Source: Candidatus Epulonipiscium sp. (GTDB lineage: Bacteria > Bacillota > Clostridia > Lachnospirales > Cellulosilyticaceae). From it: a stretch of DNA of 56,693 bases. The notes under the pieces are model-generated. The model had not been told where the DNA came from and searched no databases. It saw only the letters and a list, made by a program, of their open reading frames with translations. A program made the position numbers and the translations under genes. The DNA lies in NCBI GenBank assembly GCA_012518255.1, contig JAAYSX010000029.1, positions 1 to 56,693 on the forward strand, read 5' to 3'. This document shows, one piece after another, positions 23,970 through 32,900 of the stretch (position 1 is the stretch's first letter; every line of letters starts with the position of its first letter).

Positions 23970-25877
23970 ATGATTTTAGCTTGCAGTCACATTAATAAAG
24001 CTTTCCTTGGTAATGTCGTCTTAGATGATATTACCTTTCATATAGAAGAAAAAGATAAGCTAGCTCTTATCGGTATTAATGGAAGTGGTAAAACTACCCT
24101 TCTTCGTATTATAGCTAATAAATTGGAGGCTGATTCTGGGGAAATTATCAAGAACAAGGATTGTTCTATAGGATACCTACCCCAGCATGTATCTATTGAA
24201 TCTGATAAGACTGTCTACGATGAGCTTCTAACTGTTTTTGATCATCTTATTGAAATGGAAGATGAGCTTACTCTTATGGAGGCTAAGATTTCCAGTGCTA
24301 ATCCTAAGGAACTAGCCAAACTTGTTAAGGAATACGATAGTTTAAGGGAATCTTTTGAAAGTAATCAAGGCTATATGTACAAGAGCCTGGTAAGAGGGGT
24401 GCTATCAGGTCTTGGCCTAGCTGATGATGCTTATGACAAGCCTATATCCATATTGTCAGGTGGGCAAAAAACCAGGGTTGCCCTAGCTAAGCTCCTACTT
24501 CAAAATCCATCCCTACTTCTTCTTGATGAGCCCACCAACCACTTGGATATAGAAGCTATTGAATGGCTAGAGGGATTTTTAAAGTCCTACAACGGAGCTA
24601 TTATTATTATTTCACATGATAGGTATTTTTTAGATAAGATTGTAAATAAGGTTGTTGAGATAGAATATCATAAGGCAAACATCTATGACGGAGATTATTC
24701 ATCTTTCCTAGTGCAGAAAGTTGCTAGAAAGGAAGCCTACCTAAGGCAATATAATAACCAACAAAGAGAAATCAAAAAACAGGAAGAAGTTATTGAAAAG
24801 CTTAGGCAATTTAATAGGGAAAAATCTATTAGAAGGGCAGAAAGCCGAGAAAAACAGCTGGATAAAATGGAGCTTATGGAAAAGCCCATTGAAGAAAGCC
24901 AGGGTATGAAACTTGCCTTAAGGCCAGAAATCCAAAGTGGTCAAGATGTATTAAGTGCCAGGGAACTATCAAAATCATTTGGGGAACTTGAACTTTTTAA
25001 GGACCTTAACTTTGATATTAAAAAGGGTGATAAGATAGCACTTGTGGGCCCCAATGGCATAGGTAAGACAACTTTATTCCGTATTATTATGGGAAATGAG
25101 GAGCCTAGCTTAGGCACTGTAACACTAGGAACTAATGTTGTAGTTGGTTATTATGATCAGGAGCACCAAAATATTAATAACTCCAACACTATCCTCGAAG
25201 AATTACAGGAGACCTTCCCAACTACTAAAACCGAAAAACTTAGGAGCGTACTTGCTGCACTTTTATTTACGGGTGATGATGTTTTTAAGCTTATTTCTAC
25301 CCTTAGCGGAGGTGAAAAAGGCCGGGTTGCCCTTGCTAAGATAATGCTTTCTAAGGCTAACTTCTTGCTTTTAGACGAGCCTACTAACCATTTAGATATA
25401 CAATCTAAGGAAATTCTTGAAGAGACTCTTAGTGAGTTTGAGGGCACTGTACTCTATGTTTCACATGATAGGTATTTTATCAATAAAACAGCAAGCAAGG
25501 TCCTGGAAATGTCCCAAACCAGTATGGATACATATCTAGGTAACTATGATTATTACCTGGAGAAAAAGCTAGAAAACTCCCAGGAAATAATAAGTAAGCC
25601 CCTTGAGGCTAGTAACTCTAAAGATGAGTGGCTAAGATCTAAGGAACTTCAGGCCAATACTAGAAGGCTTAAAAACCAGCTAGCTGATATTGAAGACTCA
25701 ATCCATGAAACTGAAGAGGCTATAGGCAGTATCGAAGAGCAGCTATGCCTTGAATCTGTCTATACTAATCCTCAAAAGGCTGATGAACTTGTTAGGGAAA
25801 AGTCCCAACTAGAAAAAAAGCTAGAAGAGCTCTACCATAGCTGGGAAGAAGGCTCTCTAGCTTTAGAGGAAAACTAA
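23970..25877 (+). CDS. ABC-F ATPase (YdiF-like ribosome-associated factor)
   Basis: A 635-residue duplicated ABC ATPase without membrane segments. NBD1 has Walker A GINGSGKTT, signature LSGGQKTR and Walker B LLLLDEPTNHLD. NBD2 has GPNGIGKTT, LSGGEKGR and LLLDEPTNHLD. The linker (about residues 240-310) is the charged helical P-site-tRNA-interaction region. A C-terminal coiled coil (residues 545-630) is present. The divergent pairing with rex matches Bacillus ydiF. ABC-F proteins rescue or tune translating ribosomes; some confer antibiotic resistance, but nothing here points to that. The stop codon overlaps the stop of the convergent gene. Confidence 0.93.
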   Translation: MILACSHINKAFLGNVVLDDITFHIEEKDKLALIGINGSGKTTLLRIIANKLEADSGEIIKNKDCSIGYLPQHVSIESDKTVYDELLTVFDHLIEMEDELTLMEAKISSANPKELAKLVKEYDSLRESFESNQGYMYKSLVRGVLSGLGLADDAYDKPISILSGGQKTRVALAKLLLQNPSLLLLDEPTNHLDIEAIEWLEGFLKSYNGAIIIISHDRYFLDKIVNKVVEIEYHKANIYDGDYSSFLVQKVARKEAYLRQYNNQQREIKKQEEVIEKLRQFNREKSIRRAESREKQLDKMELMEKPIEESQGMKLALRPEIQSGQDVLSARELSKSFGELELFKDLNFDIKKGDKIALVGPNGIGKTTLFRIIMGNEEPSLGTVTLGTNVVVGYYDQEHQNINNSNTILEELQETFPTTKTEKLRSVLAALLFTGDDVFKLISTLSGGEKGRVALAKIMLSKANFLLLDEPTNHLDIQSKEILEETLSEFEGTVLYVSHDRYFINKTASKVLEMSQTSMDTYLGNYDYYLEKKLENSQEIISKPLEASNSKDEWLRSKELQANTRRLKNQLADIEDSIHETEEAIGSIEEQLCLESVYTNPQKADELVREKSQLEKKLEELYHSWEEGSLALEEN

Positions 25878-27040
25878 TATTTAATCCAGTTACCTTCCTC
25901 ATCCTTATGGGCTACAATGCTTTGTAGTATTTCACGATTAACAATTTGCCAGGTGGAATCACTCCTTAGCATTGTATAGTCCCACTCAATAACTACCCTA
26001 TATTCTTGATCTTTATCATTATCCTGACTATCCTTTTCTTTATTAGTTAAGTATACCGTCTCTAGGACCGATACCTTTATGCTATTGCCTGAAACAGGGT
26101 GAATATCCCTTACTTCCATAAGGCTACTAGCGGCTACTATTTCCTTATTATCAAGGTACCACATCTTAAAGTCAGAAATTATGTTTTCATTTATATTCGT
26201 CGTTGTGTATTTATGTAAAAAATCTGTGTTTTTATCTATAATTCCTTGCCTATAATCCTTATTAAATTCACTAAAGAAGTTTTGAAGTTCATCTTTTATT
26301 TTTTGGTTACCGCCTACCTTTTCTAAATTTAAACTGGTATTGCCATCATCTATTTGGGTCTTTTGTGAAAAAACTTGTATTTTCTGGTCTTCCATAAAAA
26401 GTTGAAGGTCATATTGTCCTGCAAGCATATTATTAAATACTATCTCTTCATTTTTGCTTTGTTTTTTTGTATGGCCAATTGTAACCCAGGTACCTGGCGG
26501 GGCTGATACTAATATATCATGGGTAGGATATGGGGATTCTACTAAATTCTCCCCAGGTATGTTAATCTGCTTTACAAAGGGTTGCTGCATATTATTGTAG
26601 TATTCTATGGTTACTACATGGTTTCCTGGTAGTAGGTTTTTAATTTCTACTCCCCTAGCTCTAACCCCTTTTACTACCCTTTTATTGTTTACATATATGT
26701 CTGATCCTACAGGTGCTAGTACATTAATATTTTCTAGCTTATAGGGAAATTCCACAAAGCATTTCTTTGTTTTCTTATCCCTTACCATGTTTAGCTCTCT
26801 TGCTTTAATCTTATCTTTTTTCCTGGTTTCTTCCTTAAGAAAATCTATAACCTCCGCCTTGTCAAACTGCTTAATTGCACCCCCACTATCATAGTAAGAA
26901 TAAAGCTTATCTACTTGTTTATGGTTATAGGCGTAGGTATATCTATAGGCGCAGGCTCCTTTGCTATAATTAAAAGTAAAGTATCCAGATATCATTATAA
27001 GTACAACACCTAGTAAGGGCCAAAATTTCTTCATCTGCAT
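25874..27040 (-). CDS. TcaA-like membrane-anchored extracellular protein
   Basis: About 388 residues. One N-terminal membrane anchor (KKFWPLLGVVLIMISGYFTF) is followed by an extracellular part. Visible segments are a helical domain with FDKAEVIDFLKEETRKKDKI, a PEGA-like beta domain (IYVNNKRVVKGVRARGVEI, LLPGNHVVTIEYY), and a C-terminal NTF2-like region. This order resembles TcaA/YvbJ, but the cytoplasmic zinc ribbon of that family is absent. AGGAGG lies upstream of ATG 27040 and ATG 27034; either could be used. A further start at 27061 is upstream of the site and unlikely. It probably senses or binds the cell wall. It lies downstream of the transglutaminase gene's start region, divergent in no respect but separately spaced (75 bp). 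Confidence 0.7.
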   Translation of the reverse strand: MQMKKFWPLLGVVLIMISGYFTFNYSKGACAYRYTYAYNHKQVDKLYSYYDSGGAIKQFDKAEVIDFLKEETRKKDKIKARELNMVRDKKTKKCFVEFPYKLENINVLAPVGSDIYVNNKRVVKGVRARGVEIKNLLPGNHVVTIEYYNNMQQPFVKQINIPGENLVESPYPTHDILVSAPPGTWVTIGHTKKQSKNEEIVFNNMLAGQYDLQLFMEDQKIQVFSQKTQIDDGNTSLNLEKVGGNQKIKDELQNFFSEFNKDYRQGIIDKNTDFLHKYTTTNINENIISDFKMWYLDNKEIVAASSLMEVRDIHPVSGNSIKVSVLETVYLTNKEKDSQDNDKDQEYRVVIEWDYTMLRSDSTWQIVNREILQSIVAHKDEEGNWIKY

Positions 27041-27115
27041 CCTACCTCCTAAGCTTGTCATAAATACTTTTAAAATATTTATATGTACAAGCTAGGTAGG
27101 ATATTACTATTATTT

Positions 27116-28687
27116 TTATTTACCTATATAGTTATTACATTCTGGATATTCATCATATGCCCAGGTATGGGTCTTACTTAGGGTTGCACTATCGATTAGA
27201 AAATAATTGTATAGGATAAGGTCTACTCCTACCGGATCATCCCAGGTAGTATCAAGCATATAGTACTTATCATCCACAAGTACCACATTCCACATATGAG
27301 GAACAGGCTCCCCGTCCTCGTTACTGGCATGTCCTATAACTAGGTCAGATTCTATACCCGCAAGGCTTAGTAGTATCTGGGTAGCTTCGGCGTAACCTTG
27401 GCATACACCCTTGTTATTTATAAGGACTCCATATGCTGTAAAGGAGTTTGAATCTGAATCTTCACCCCTTAAGAAGCTCTCTGCTGTTTCTATATCATAA
27501 CTTGTATTTCCAACAACATAATCATGTATAATCTTAGTTTTTTCGTATTCACTCATATCAGGGCTAATTATTTCATTAATTATTTCCTTAGAATAATCAT
27601 AGGACCTTCTTAATTTAGGACTGATTTCCTTGCCTTCTAAGTCATTAATTTCCCTGCTTAAGTCTAGCACATTAGATACTGTAGTTACTCCTTCTAGGGC
27701 CTGCCTATTTGTTCCGTCCTTATTAACCCTGTATATTTTTTTATTGTCCTCTATATTCTTATAATATATATAGCCTCCTGCTATGTTAATATTAGTAACA
27801 TTACTGCCTATTATCTTGGTCTTATTATCGCCATTAACAGACATACTATAAAGATTATAGTTAGTTGGATGATTATAATAGATAAGACCCTGGTGAACAT
27901 TAAAGCTATATGGGGTTTCTGTAAGAATTTGGGTTGATGTAAGATCAGTGAAATCTAGGCAAAATAAACCTTGTGGTTTTTCCTCTTGGCTAGGGTCATA
28001 GGTGTAATAAAGACCTTGCTCCGATACATCAAATTTCATAACATGAGATTCTACAATTTGTCCTTCGCTTCCATCAGTTTTTACCCGTCCTAGTTCCCCC
28101 TCCTTAGTAATGTAATATATATATCCTTCATATATCATCATATCGTTGGCAACTACTTCTTTTATAACTTCTTTATTCTTGCCATCTAAAGACATAGATG
28201 TTATATAAAGCTTATTATACCTATCCATAAAATATAATTTACCATTATATATATTAAGGCTATATGCCTTATCTTTACTTATTGGCCTATTTTCGCTACC
28301 ATCTTTATTAACCTTATATATATGGTGGGTTTCCTGGCTAATATAATATATCTCATCCCCTATAATCTGAATATTTATAGGGTATGCTTCTTCTAATAGG
28401 AGGGTTTTATCCCTTCCATCTGTACTTATTGACCACAAATTGGTCTCATCAGAGTAGTAGATTTTATCCCCTTCTTCTATTGCTAAACCCTTATTGGTAA
28501 TATTGCTTGTGCTATTATTAGGTAATATATCATTGTTTGATAGGGTTACCATTTCCTCTTCTTCTAAGTTTTCTTGGTAGTCTCCAATAATATTAGTATC
28601 AGCTAGTTCTGTATCATTAATAGGTGATGTTGTAAATTTCCAAATAGCTCCTAGTGTTAGTATTATTAACATTAATATTCTCTTCAT
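27116..28687 (-). CDS. Secreted beta-propeller (DUF5050-like) plus transglutaminase-like protease-fold protein
   Basis: A 523-residue surface protein with an N-terminal signal or anchor (MKRILMLIILTLGAIW). Residues 70-340 contain about six repeats of the type IYYSDETNLWSISTDGRDKT, a DUF5050/propeller pattern that may bind wall polymers. The C-terminal transglutaminase-like domain has the full triad: Cys429 in NKGVCQGYAEA, His464 in PHMWNVV and Asp479 in MLDTTWDDP. Such domains cross-link or cleave peptides at the cell surface. AGGTAG precedes the ATG at 28687. It shares strand with the TcaA-like gene downstream and may be co-transcribed with it. Confidence 0.87.
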   Translation of the reverse strand: MKRILMLIILTLGAIWKFTTSPINDTELADTNIIGDYQENLEEEEMVTLSNNDILPNNSTSNITNKGLAIEEGDKIYYSDETNLWSISTDGRDKTLLLEEAYPINIQIIGDEIYYISQETHHIYKVNKDGSENRPISKDKAYSLNIYNGKLYFMDRYNKLYITSMSLDGKNKEVIKEVVANDMMIYEGYIYYITKEGELGRVKTDGSEGQIVESHVMKFDVSEQGLYYTYDPSQEEKPQGLFCLDFTDLTSTQILTETPYSFNVHQGLIYYNHPTNYNLYSMSVNGDNKTKIIGSNVTNINIAGGYIYYKNIEDNKKIYRVNKDGTNRQALEGVTTVSNVLDLSREINDLEGKEISPKLRRSYDYSKEIINEIISPDMSEYEKTKIIHDYVVGNTSYDIETAESFLRGEDSDSNSFTAYGVLINNKGVCQGYAEATQILLSLAGIESDLVIGHASNEDGEPVPHMWNVVLVDDKYYMLDTTWDDPVGVDLILYNYFLIDSATLSKTHTWAYDEYPECNNYIGK

Positions 28688-28722
28688 AGCTACCTCCTAT
28701 CTTTTCTATTACATAATAACAC

Positions 28723-28746
28723 AAACCCTACCAAAAGGTAGGGTTT
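28723..28746 (-). terminator. Hairpin terminator after isocitrate dehydrogenase
   Basis: AAACCCTACC and GGTAGGGTTT pair perfectly around a four-base loop, 23 bases past the stop of the dehydrogenase gene. The downstream T-run on the minus strand is weak (TTTGTGTTATT). Confidence 0.7.
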
Positions 28747-28769
28747 CTTTAACTTATTGATTATGGAAA

Positions 28770-29906
28770 TTATAGGTTTTCAATAACACAGTTTGCAAAT
28801 TCTTCTCCTGTTGCCCCTGTGTCTCTTCCTGTTAGTTTTACTTCCTTGTTAGCAATTTCAAGTGCTTTAATTACTGTATCGGCTTCTTCTTTGTAACCAA
28901 TATGGCGAAGTAATAATTCTGAAGCTTTAATCATACTAGCAGGGTTTGCATAGATTTGTCTACCGGATTCTACCATTCTTGGTGCACTTCCGTGGATAGC
29001 TTCAAACATTGCATAACGGTTACCAATATTTGAGCTTCCTGCAGTACCTACGCCACCTTGTATCTGTGCAGCTTCATCTGTAATAATATCTCCGTAAAGG
29101 TTAGGAAGTACAAATACCTCATAATCTTTATTAACTTCTGGATTAATTAGATTAGCTGATATAATATCTACAAACCAGTCATCTGCTTGGATTTCTGGAT
29201 AATCTTTAGCTACATCATAGCAAATATCTAAGAACTTACCATCTGTTTTCTTAAGTATATTAGCCTTTGTAATAATAGCTACACGCTTTTTATCATTTGC
29301 ACGAGCATATTCAAATGCTGCTCTTGCTATTCTTCTAACCCCTTGTGTTGTTATAACCCTAAAATCAAAGGATAAGTCTTCATCAATATCTATTCCTTGG
29401 CTACCTAATACATATTCTCCTTCTGTATTCTCACGGAAGAAAGCCCAGTCGATTCCCATTTCTGGTACAGATATTGGGCGTACGTTAGCAAATAGATCAA
29501 GTTCCCTTCTCATTGCAACGTTAGCACTTTCAATGTTAGGCCCATCGCCTTTACTTGGTGTTGTTGTAGGTCCTTTTAGGATTACATGGCATGCCTTTAG
29601 CTCTTCTAGAACATCATCTGGAATTGGCTGCATATGTTTAATACGGTTTTCAATTGTAAGTCCTTCTATTTGCCTAAATTCTATACGGCCTTTTTCTACA
29701 TCTTCCTTAAGTACAGCGCGAAGTACCCTTTCTGCTTGCTCTGTAATTGCTGGACCAATTCCATCCCCACCGCAGCAGCCTATAATAATTTTATCAAGCT
29801 TGCTAAAATCTATTGGATCTTCTTCTTGCTTCATTTGTTCTACACGATTCATCTGTTCTTCTACAAGTTTTGCAAAGTGATCTCCTGCTACTTTAAGCTT
29901 ATCCAT
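28770..29906 (-). CDS. Isocitrate/isopropylmalate-family dehydrogenase, probably NAD-dependent isocitrate dehydrogenase
   Basis: A 378-residue beta-decarboxylating dehydrogenase. Family motifs are GGDGIGPAITEQAERVL, ILKGPTTTPSKGDGPNIESANVAMRRELDLFANVRP (substrate-binding S and Rs), the ENTEGEY loop and LPNLYGDIITDEAAQIQGG (metal-binding Asps). The C-terminus has AMFEAIHGSAP, typical of the NAD-type enzymes. An N-terminal extension of about 40 charged residues precedes the Rossmann core. It lies 11 bp downstream of aconitase, which makes isocitrate the likely substrate. Together they turn citrate to 2-oxoglutarate for glutamate synthesis; citrate synthase is not in the window. Confidence 0.9.
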   Translation of the reverse strand: MDKLKVAGDHFAKLVEEQMNRVEQMKQEEDPIDFSKLDKIIIGCCGGDGIGPAITEQAERVLRAVLKEDVEKGRIEFRQIEGLTIENRIKHMQPIPDDVLEELKACHVILKGPTTTPSKGDGPNIESANVAMRRELDLFANVRPISVPEMGIDWAFFRENTEGEYVLGSQGIDIDEDLSFDFRVITTQGVRRIARAAFEYARANDKKRVAIITKANILKKTDGKFLDICYDVAKDYPEIQADDWFVDIISANLINPEVNKDYEVFVLPNLYGDIITDEAAQIQGGVGTAGSSNIGNRYAMFEAIHGSAPRMVESGRQIYANPASMIKASELLLRHIGYKEEADTVIKALEIANKEVKLTGRDTGATGEEFANCVIENL

Positions 29907-29917
29907 TATACTTCCTC

Positions 29918-31846
29918 CTAGTTGTTTACTGTTTCTTTTATCATGTTTATTTTTCCACCATATAATAGCATTGTGCGTTCTCTATCTGACACATCTAATA
30001 TTGTGGTGTATTCTTGGTTTTTGGTCTTGTTGGTAACTATTACTTCTTTACCACTTTCAATTTGCTCTCTAGCATTCTCTATTTCTAGCTCATCCATAAC
30101 ATCAATGTTATCATAATCTGATGGGGTTTCAAATACTAAAGGTACAATACCTGAATTTATTAGGTTTGCCTTATGAATTCTAGCAAAACTCTTTGTTATA
30201 ACTGCTTTAACACCTAATTGCAGTGGTGCAAGGGCTGCATGTTCCCTTGAGGATCCTTGTCCGTAATTATCCCCTGCTATAATTATTCCTCCGCCATTTT
30301 CCTTAGCCCTTGTTGGGAAGTCTGGATCACATGGAACTAGGCAGTGTTCTGCAAGATAGGGTACATTAGACCTAAATGGCAATAAGCTTGCATTAGATGG
30401 CATTATGTGGTCTGTTGTAATATTATCTTCAACCTTAATAAGTGCTGGTCCTGCAATCTCCTCTAGTTTTGTATTAAGCGGGAATGGTTTAATGTTAGGT
30501 CCCCTTATAACTTCTACGCTACTTGAATCTTCTGCTGGTGTAATTACCATATTATCATCTGTAATAAAGGATTCTGGCATTTCAACTTCAAGCTCTTCTT
30601 TAAGTGTTGTTGGATCTGTTAAAGTACCTGTTAGGGCTGTAATTGCAGCTGTTTCTGGGCTTACCAGGTAAACATTAGCTGAGTCAGTTCCACAGCGCCC
30701 CTTAAAGTTACGGTTAAAGGTTCTTACTGAATTGGCATTAGAGGCTGGTGCCTGTCCCATACCTATACATGGTCCACAGCCTGATTCAATAATTCTTGCT
30801 CCAGCTGCTATAAGATCTGCTAGGGCACCGTTTTGTGCAATCATGGTAAGTACTTGTTTTGATCCTGGTGCAATTACTGTGCTTACCTCTGGATGAACAG
30901 TCTTACCTTTTAATATTTTTGCAACCTTCATAAGGTCTGCATAAGAGCTATTTGTACAGCTTCCTATTGCTACCTGGTCTACTTTAATCCCCTGTGTATC
31001 TTTTACCTTGGCTACATCATCTGGACTATGTGGTTTTGCAACTAAAGGCTCTAGTTCTGATAAGTCTATAGTAACCTTCTGGCTATATACCGCATCCTTA
31101 TCTGGCCCAAGTTCCTTCCAGTCTTCTTCCCTATTTTGAGCCTTTAGGAATTCAAGTGTAATATCATCACTTGGGAATATTGAGGTTGTAGCTCCAAGTT
31201 CTGCCCCCATATTAGTAATTGTTGCTCTTTCTGGAACAGTTAAGGTCTTGATACCTTCCCCTGTGTATTCAACAACCTTACCTACCCCGCCTTTAACACT
31301 TAAAATCCTAAGTACTTCTAATATGATATCCTTAGCTGCTACATATGGCTTTAATTGGCCTACTAGCTCTATATTTATAACTTCTGGCATAGTTACATAA
31401 TATGTTCCCCCGCCCATAGCTACTGCTACGTCAAGCCCACCTGCACCTATGGCTAACATACCTAAACCACCGTTGGTAGGTGTATGACTATCTGAACCTA
31501 ATAATGTGTCACCTGGAACACCAAAGCGCTCTAAATGAACTTGGTGGCATATACCATTCCCAGGCCTTGAGAAGAAAACACCATGTTTGTCTGTTACTGT
31601 TTGTATATATTTATGGTCATCTGCATTTTCGAAACCTTGTTGTAGCATATTATGATCAATATAGGCTACGGATTTTTTAGTCTTAACCCTATCAATCCCC
31701 ATTGCTTCAAATTGCAAATATGCCATAGTACCTGTCGAGTCTTGTGTTAAAGTTTGGTCAATCTTAATTCCAATTTCACTACCAGGCTTCATCTCTCCTT
31801 CTAGAAGATGTGATTTAATAATTTTTTCTGTAAGTGTAAGTCCCAT
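29918..31846 (-). CDS. Aconitate hydratase (short, 642-residue type)
   Basis: A 642-residue [4Fe-4S] lyase converting citrate to isocitrate. Cluster ligands are visible in IGSCTNSSYAD (first Cys) and ESGCGPCIGMGQAPAS (two more Cys). Other signatures are LLGSDSHTPTNGGLGMLAIGAGG, CGTDSANVYLVSPETAAI and the C-terminal swivel domain with GDNYGQGSSREHAALAP. The length fits the compact bacterial/mitochondrial-like aconitase rather than the 900-residue AcnA. The promoter at 31896-31924 carries a palindrome over its -10. It forms an operon with the downstream dehydrogenase. Confidence 0.94.
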   Translation of the reverse strand: MGLTLTEKIIKSHLLEGEMKPGSEIGIKIDQTLTQDSTGTMAYLQFEAMGIDRVKTKKSVAYIDHNMLQQGFENADDHKYIQTVTDKHGVFFSRPGNGICHQVHLERFGVPGDTLLGSDSHTPTNGGLGMLAIGAGGLDVAVAMGGGTYYVTMPEVINIELVGQLKPYVAAKDIILEVLRILSVKGGVGKVVEYTGEGIKTLTVPERATITNMGAELGATTSIFPSDDITLEFLKAQNREEDWKELGPDKDAVYSQKVTIDLSELEPLVAKPHSPDDVAKVKDTQGIKVDQVAIGSCTNSSYADLMKVAKILKGKTVHPEVSTVIAPGSKQVLTMIAQNGALADLIAAGARIIESGCGPCIGMGQAPASNANSVRTFNRNFKGRCGTDSANVYLVSPETAAITALTGTLTDPTTLKEELEVEMPESFITDDNMVITPAEDSSSVEVIRGPNIKPFPLNTKLEEIAGPALIKVEDNITTDHIMPSNASLLPFRSNVPYLAEHCLVPCDPDFPTRAKENGGGIIIAGDNYGQGSSREHAALAPLQLGVKAVITKSFARIHKANLINSGIVPLVFETPSDYDNIDVMDELEIENAREQIESGKEVIVTNKTKNQEYTTILDVSDRERTMLLYGGKINMIKETVNN

Positions 31847-31890
31847 ATATGTAACTCCCTTTCATTCTAATTATCTGATAACTTCTGTAC

Positions 31891-31924
31891 ATACAATTGT
31901 ATACACGCTATACTTTATTGTCAA
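31891..31924 (-). promoter_or_regulatory. Promoter of aconitase-isocitrate dehydrogenase operon with palindromic operator candidate
   Basis: On the minus strand, TTGACA (31919-31924) and TACAAT (31896-31901) are spaced by exactly 17 bp. The 12-bp perfect palindrome ATACAATTGTAT (31891-31902) covers the -10. Its placement fits a repressor operator. The regulator is unknown. Confidence 0.75.
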
Positions 31925-32026
31925 TATGCCTTGCATAATATTCATTATACTAAATTTATACTATCTTGCATATCTTTTATATTATATTGTTGATTTATTT
32001 TAATTCCAATACAAAGAGGTGATATT

Positions 32027-32179
32027 ATGAGTAAATTTACTAAGGACCAGCTCCTACACCTTGATATACCTGAAGAATTCAGAGGTAATTTCCCAAGCAA
32101 AAGTAAAAGCCCACACCTTTCCCTTGATTATATCTTGCTTATTATAACCATATTTTACCTGATTAAAGATGATAAATAA
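32027..32179 (+). CDS. Small 50-residue protein with C-terminal membrane segment
   Basis: A short open frame, ATG at 32027 with GAGGTG seven bases upstream. The product begins MSKFTKDQLLHLDIPEEF and ends with a hydrophobic helix (LDYILLIITIFYLI) and KDDK. No family is recognised. It is the first gene of a plus-strand island of small membrane proteins. The good ribosome binding site and the clear soluble-head/membrane-tail pattern support it as real, but it could be spurious. Confidence 0.55.
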   Translation: MSKFTKDQLLHLDIPEEFRGNFPSKSKSPHLSLDYILLIITIFYLIKDDK

Positions 32180-32291
32180 TATTCAATATATTATTTAGTA
32201 ACCTTTTTTACCTTCTTACATAAAATGATATTGAAATAGTTGTTTTTTACTTTTTCTTGAATAATTTGTAATTATGGAAGGATGATTGTTT

Positions 32292-32474
32292 ATGTTTGCT
32301 ATGCAAGGCAACAATTGGATATGGATTTTATTAGCCTTTTTCCTTCTTTTTGGCAACGATGGATGTGGCTTTGATTTTAACTTAGGTAATATGTTTGGAT
32401 GTGGCACTGATTCTACTTTAATGATAATCTTATTAGCCATGTTCTTATTTAATAGCGGCGCTATGGCTTGCTAA
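32292..32474 (+). CDS. Small Gly/Cys/Asn-containing hydrophobic protein (high-cysteine, clostridial type), copy 1
   Basis: A 60-residue protein. Two membrane-like stretches (NNWIWILLAFFLLFGN and STLMIILLAMFLF) flank a central segment with CGFDFNLGNMFGCG. It resembles the small hydrophobic proteins of Clostridia sometimes labelled 'chorion class high-cysteine' proteins; the role is unknown, perhaps spore or envelope. Start choice: ATG 32292, with AAGGA about ten bases upstream; an in-frame TTG at 32286 is an alternative. It is a paralogue of the gene at 32653-32853. Confidence 0.7.
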   Translation: MFAMQGNNWIWILLAFFLLFGNDGCGFDFNLGNMFGCGTDSTLMIILLAMFLFNSGAMAC

Positions 32475-32510
32475 TATATATGTATTAAAAATAATCTTAA
32501 AAGTTTATAA

Positions 32511-32556
32511 TTTAGGGTTCCAACTTGTCTAGCAAGTATGGAACTCTAAATTTTAT
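32511..32556 (+). terminator. Terminator-like hairpin after the first hydrophobic-protein gene
   Basis: The arms TTTAGGGTTCCA and TGGAACTCTAAA pair with one mismatch and enclose an inner ACTTG/CAAGT stem. TTTTATATGTTTT follows. It lies about 36 bases past the stop codon. Confidence 0.7.
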
Positions 32557-32652
32557 ATGTTTTCATTATAATTAGTAAAGCTTTCTGTCTACTTCACATA
32601 TAGATAGTTATGTAAGTAATATTTTACTTTGTATTCAATTAGGAGGTCTAAT

Positions 32653-32853
32653 ATGGAAATGGATGAAGTAAGATGTGTTAACAACAATAACTGGATTTGG
32701 ATTATAATTGCTGCTTTTTTATTATCAGGTAACTTTGCTAGTGCTTGTGGATGTGATTCAGGCCTAGGCATGGGTGGTAACTTCTTTGATAACATAAAAT
32801 GTAGTAATAATTCTTGGATTATTATTCTAGCTTTATTATTCTTCTTTCAATAA
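32653..32853 (+). CDS. Small Cys/Asn-containing hydrophobic protein, copy 2
   Basis: A 66-residue protein with AGGAGG six bases upstream of ATG 32653. After a short acidic start (MEMDEVRCV) it has NNNNWIWIIIAAFLLSGN, a Gly/Cys middle (ACGCDSGLGMGGNFF) and a second hydrophobic stretch (SWIIILALLFFF). The WIWI-hydrophobic-GN core and the CG middle match the gene at 32292, so the two are tandem paralogues. The function is unknown. Confidence 0.75.
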   Translation: MEMDEVRCVNNNNWIWIIIAAFLLSGNFASACGCDSGLGMGGNFFDNIKCSNNSWIIILALLFFFQ

Positions 32854-32858
32854 GATAT

Positions 32859-32900
32859 AAAAGCTCATAAAGCGTGCTTTATGAGCTTTTATTTATTTTT
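32859..32900. terminator. Strong bidirectional terminator
   Basis: AAAAGCTCATAAAGC and its exact complement form a 15-bp stem with a two-base loop. ATTTATTTTT follows on the plus strand, and A-rich sequence precedes it. It serves the plus-strand hydrophobic-protein gene and probably also the converging minus-strand gene, whose stop lies inside it (32893). Confidence 0.9.
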
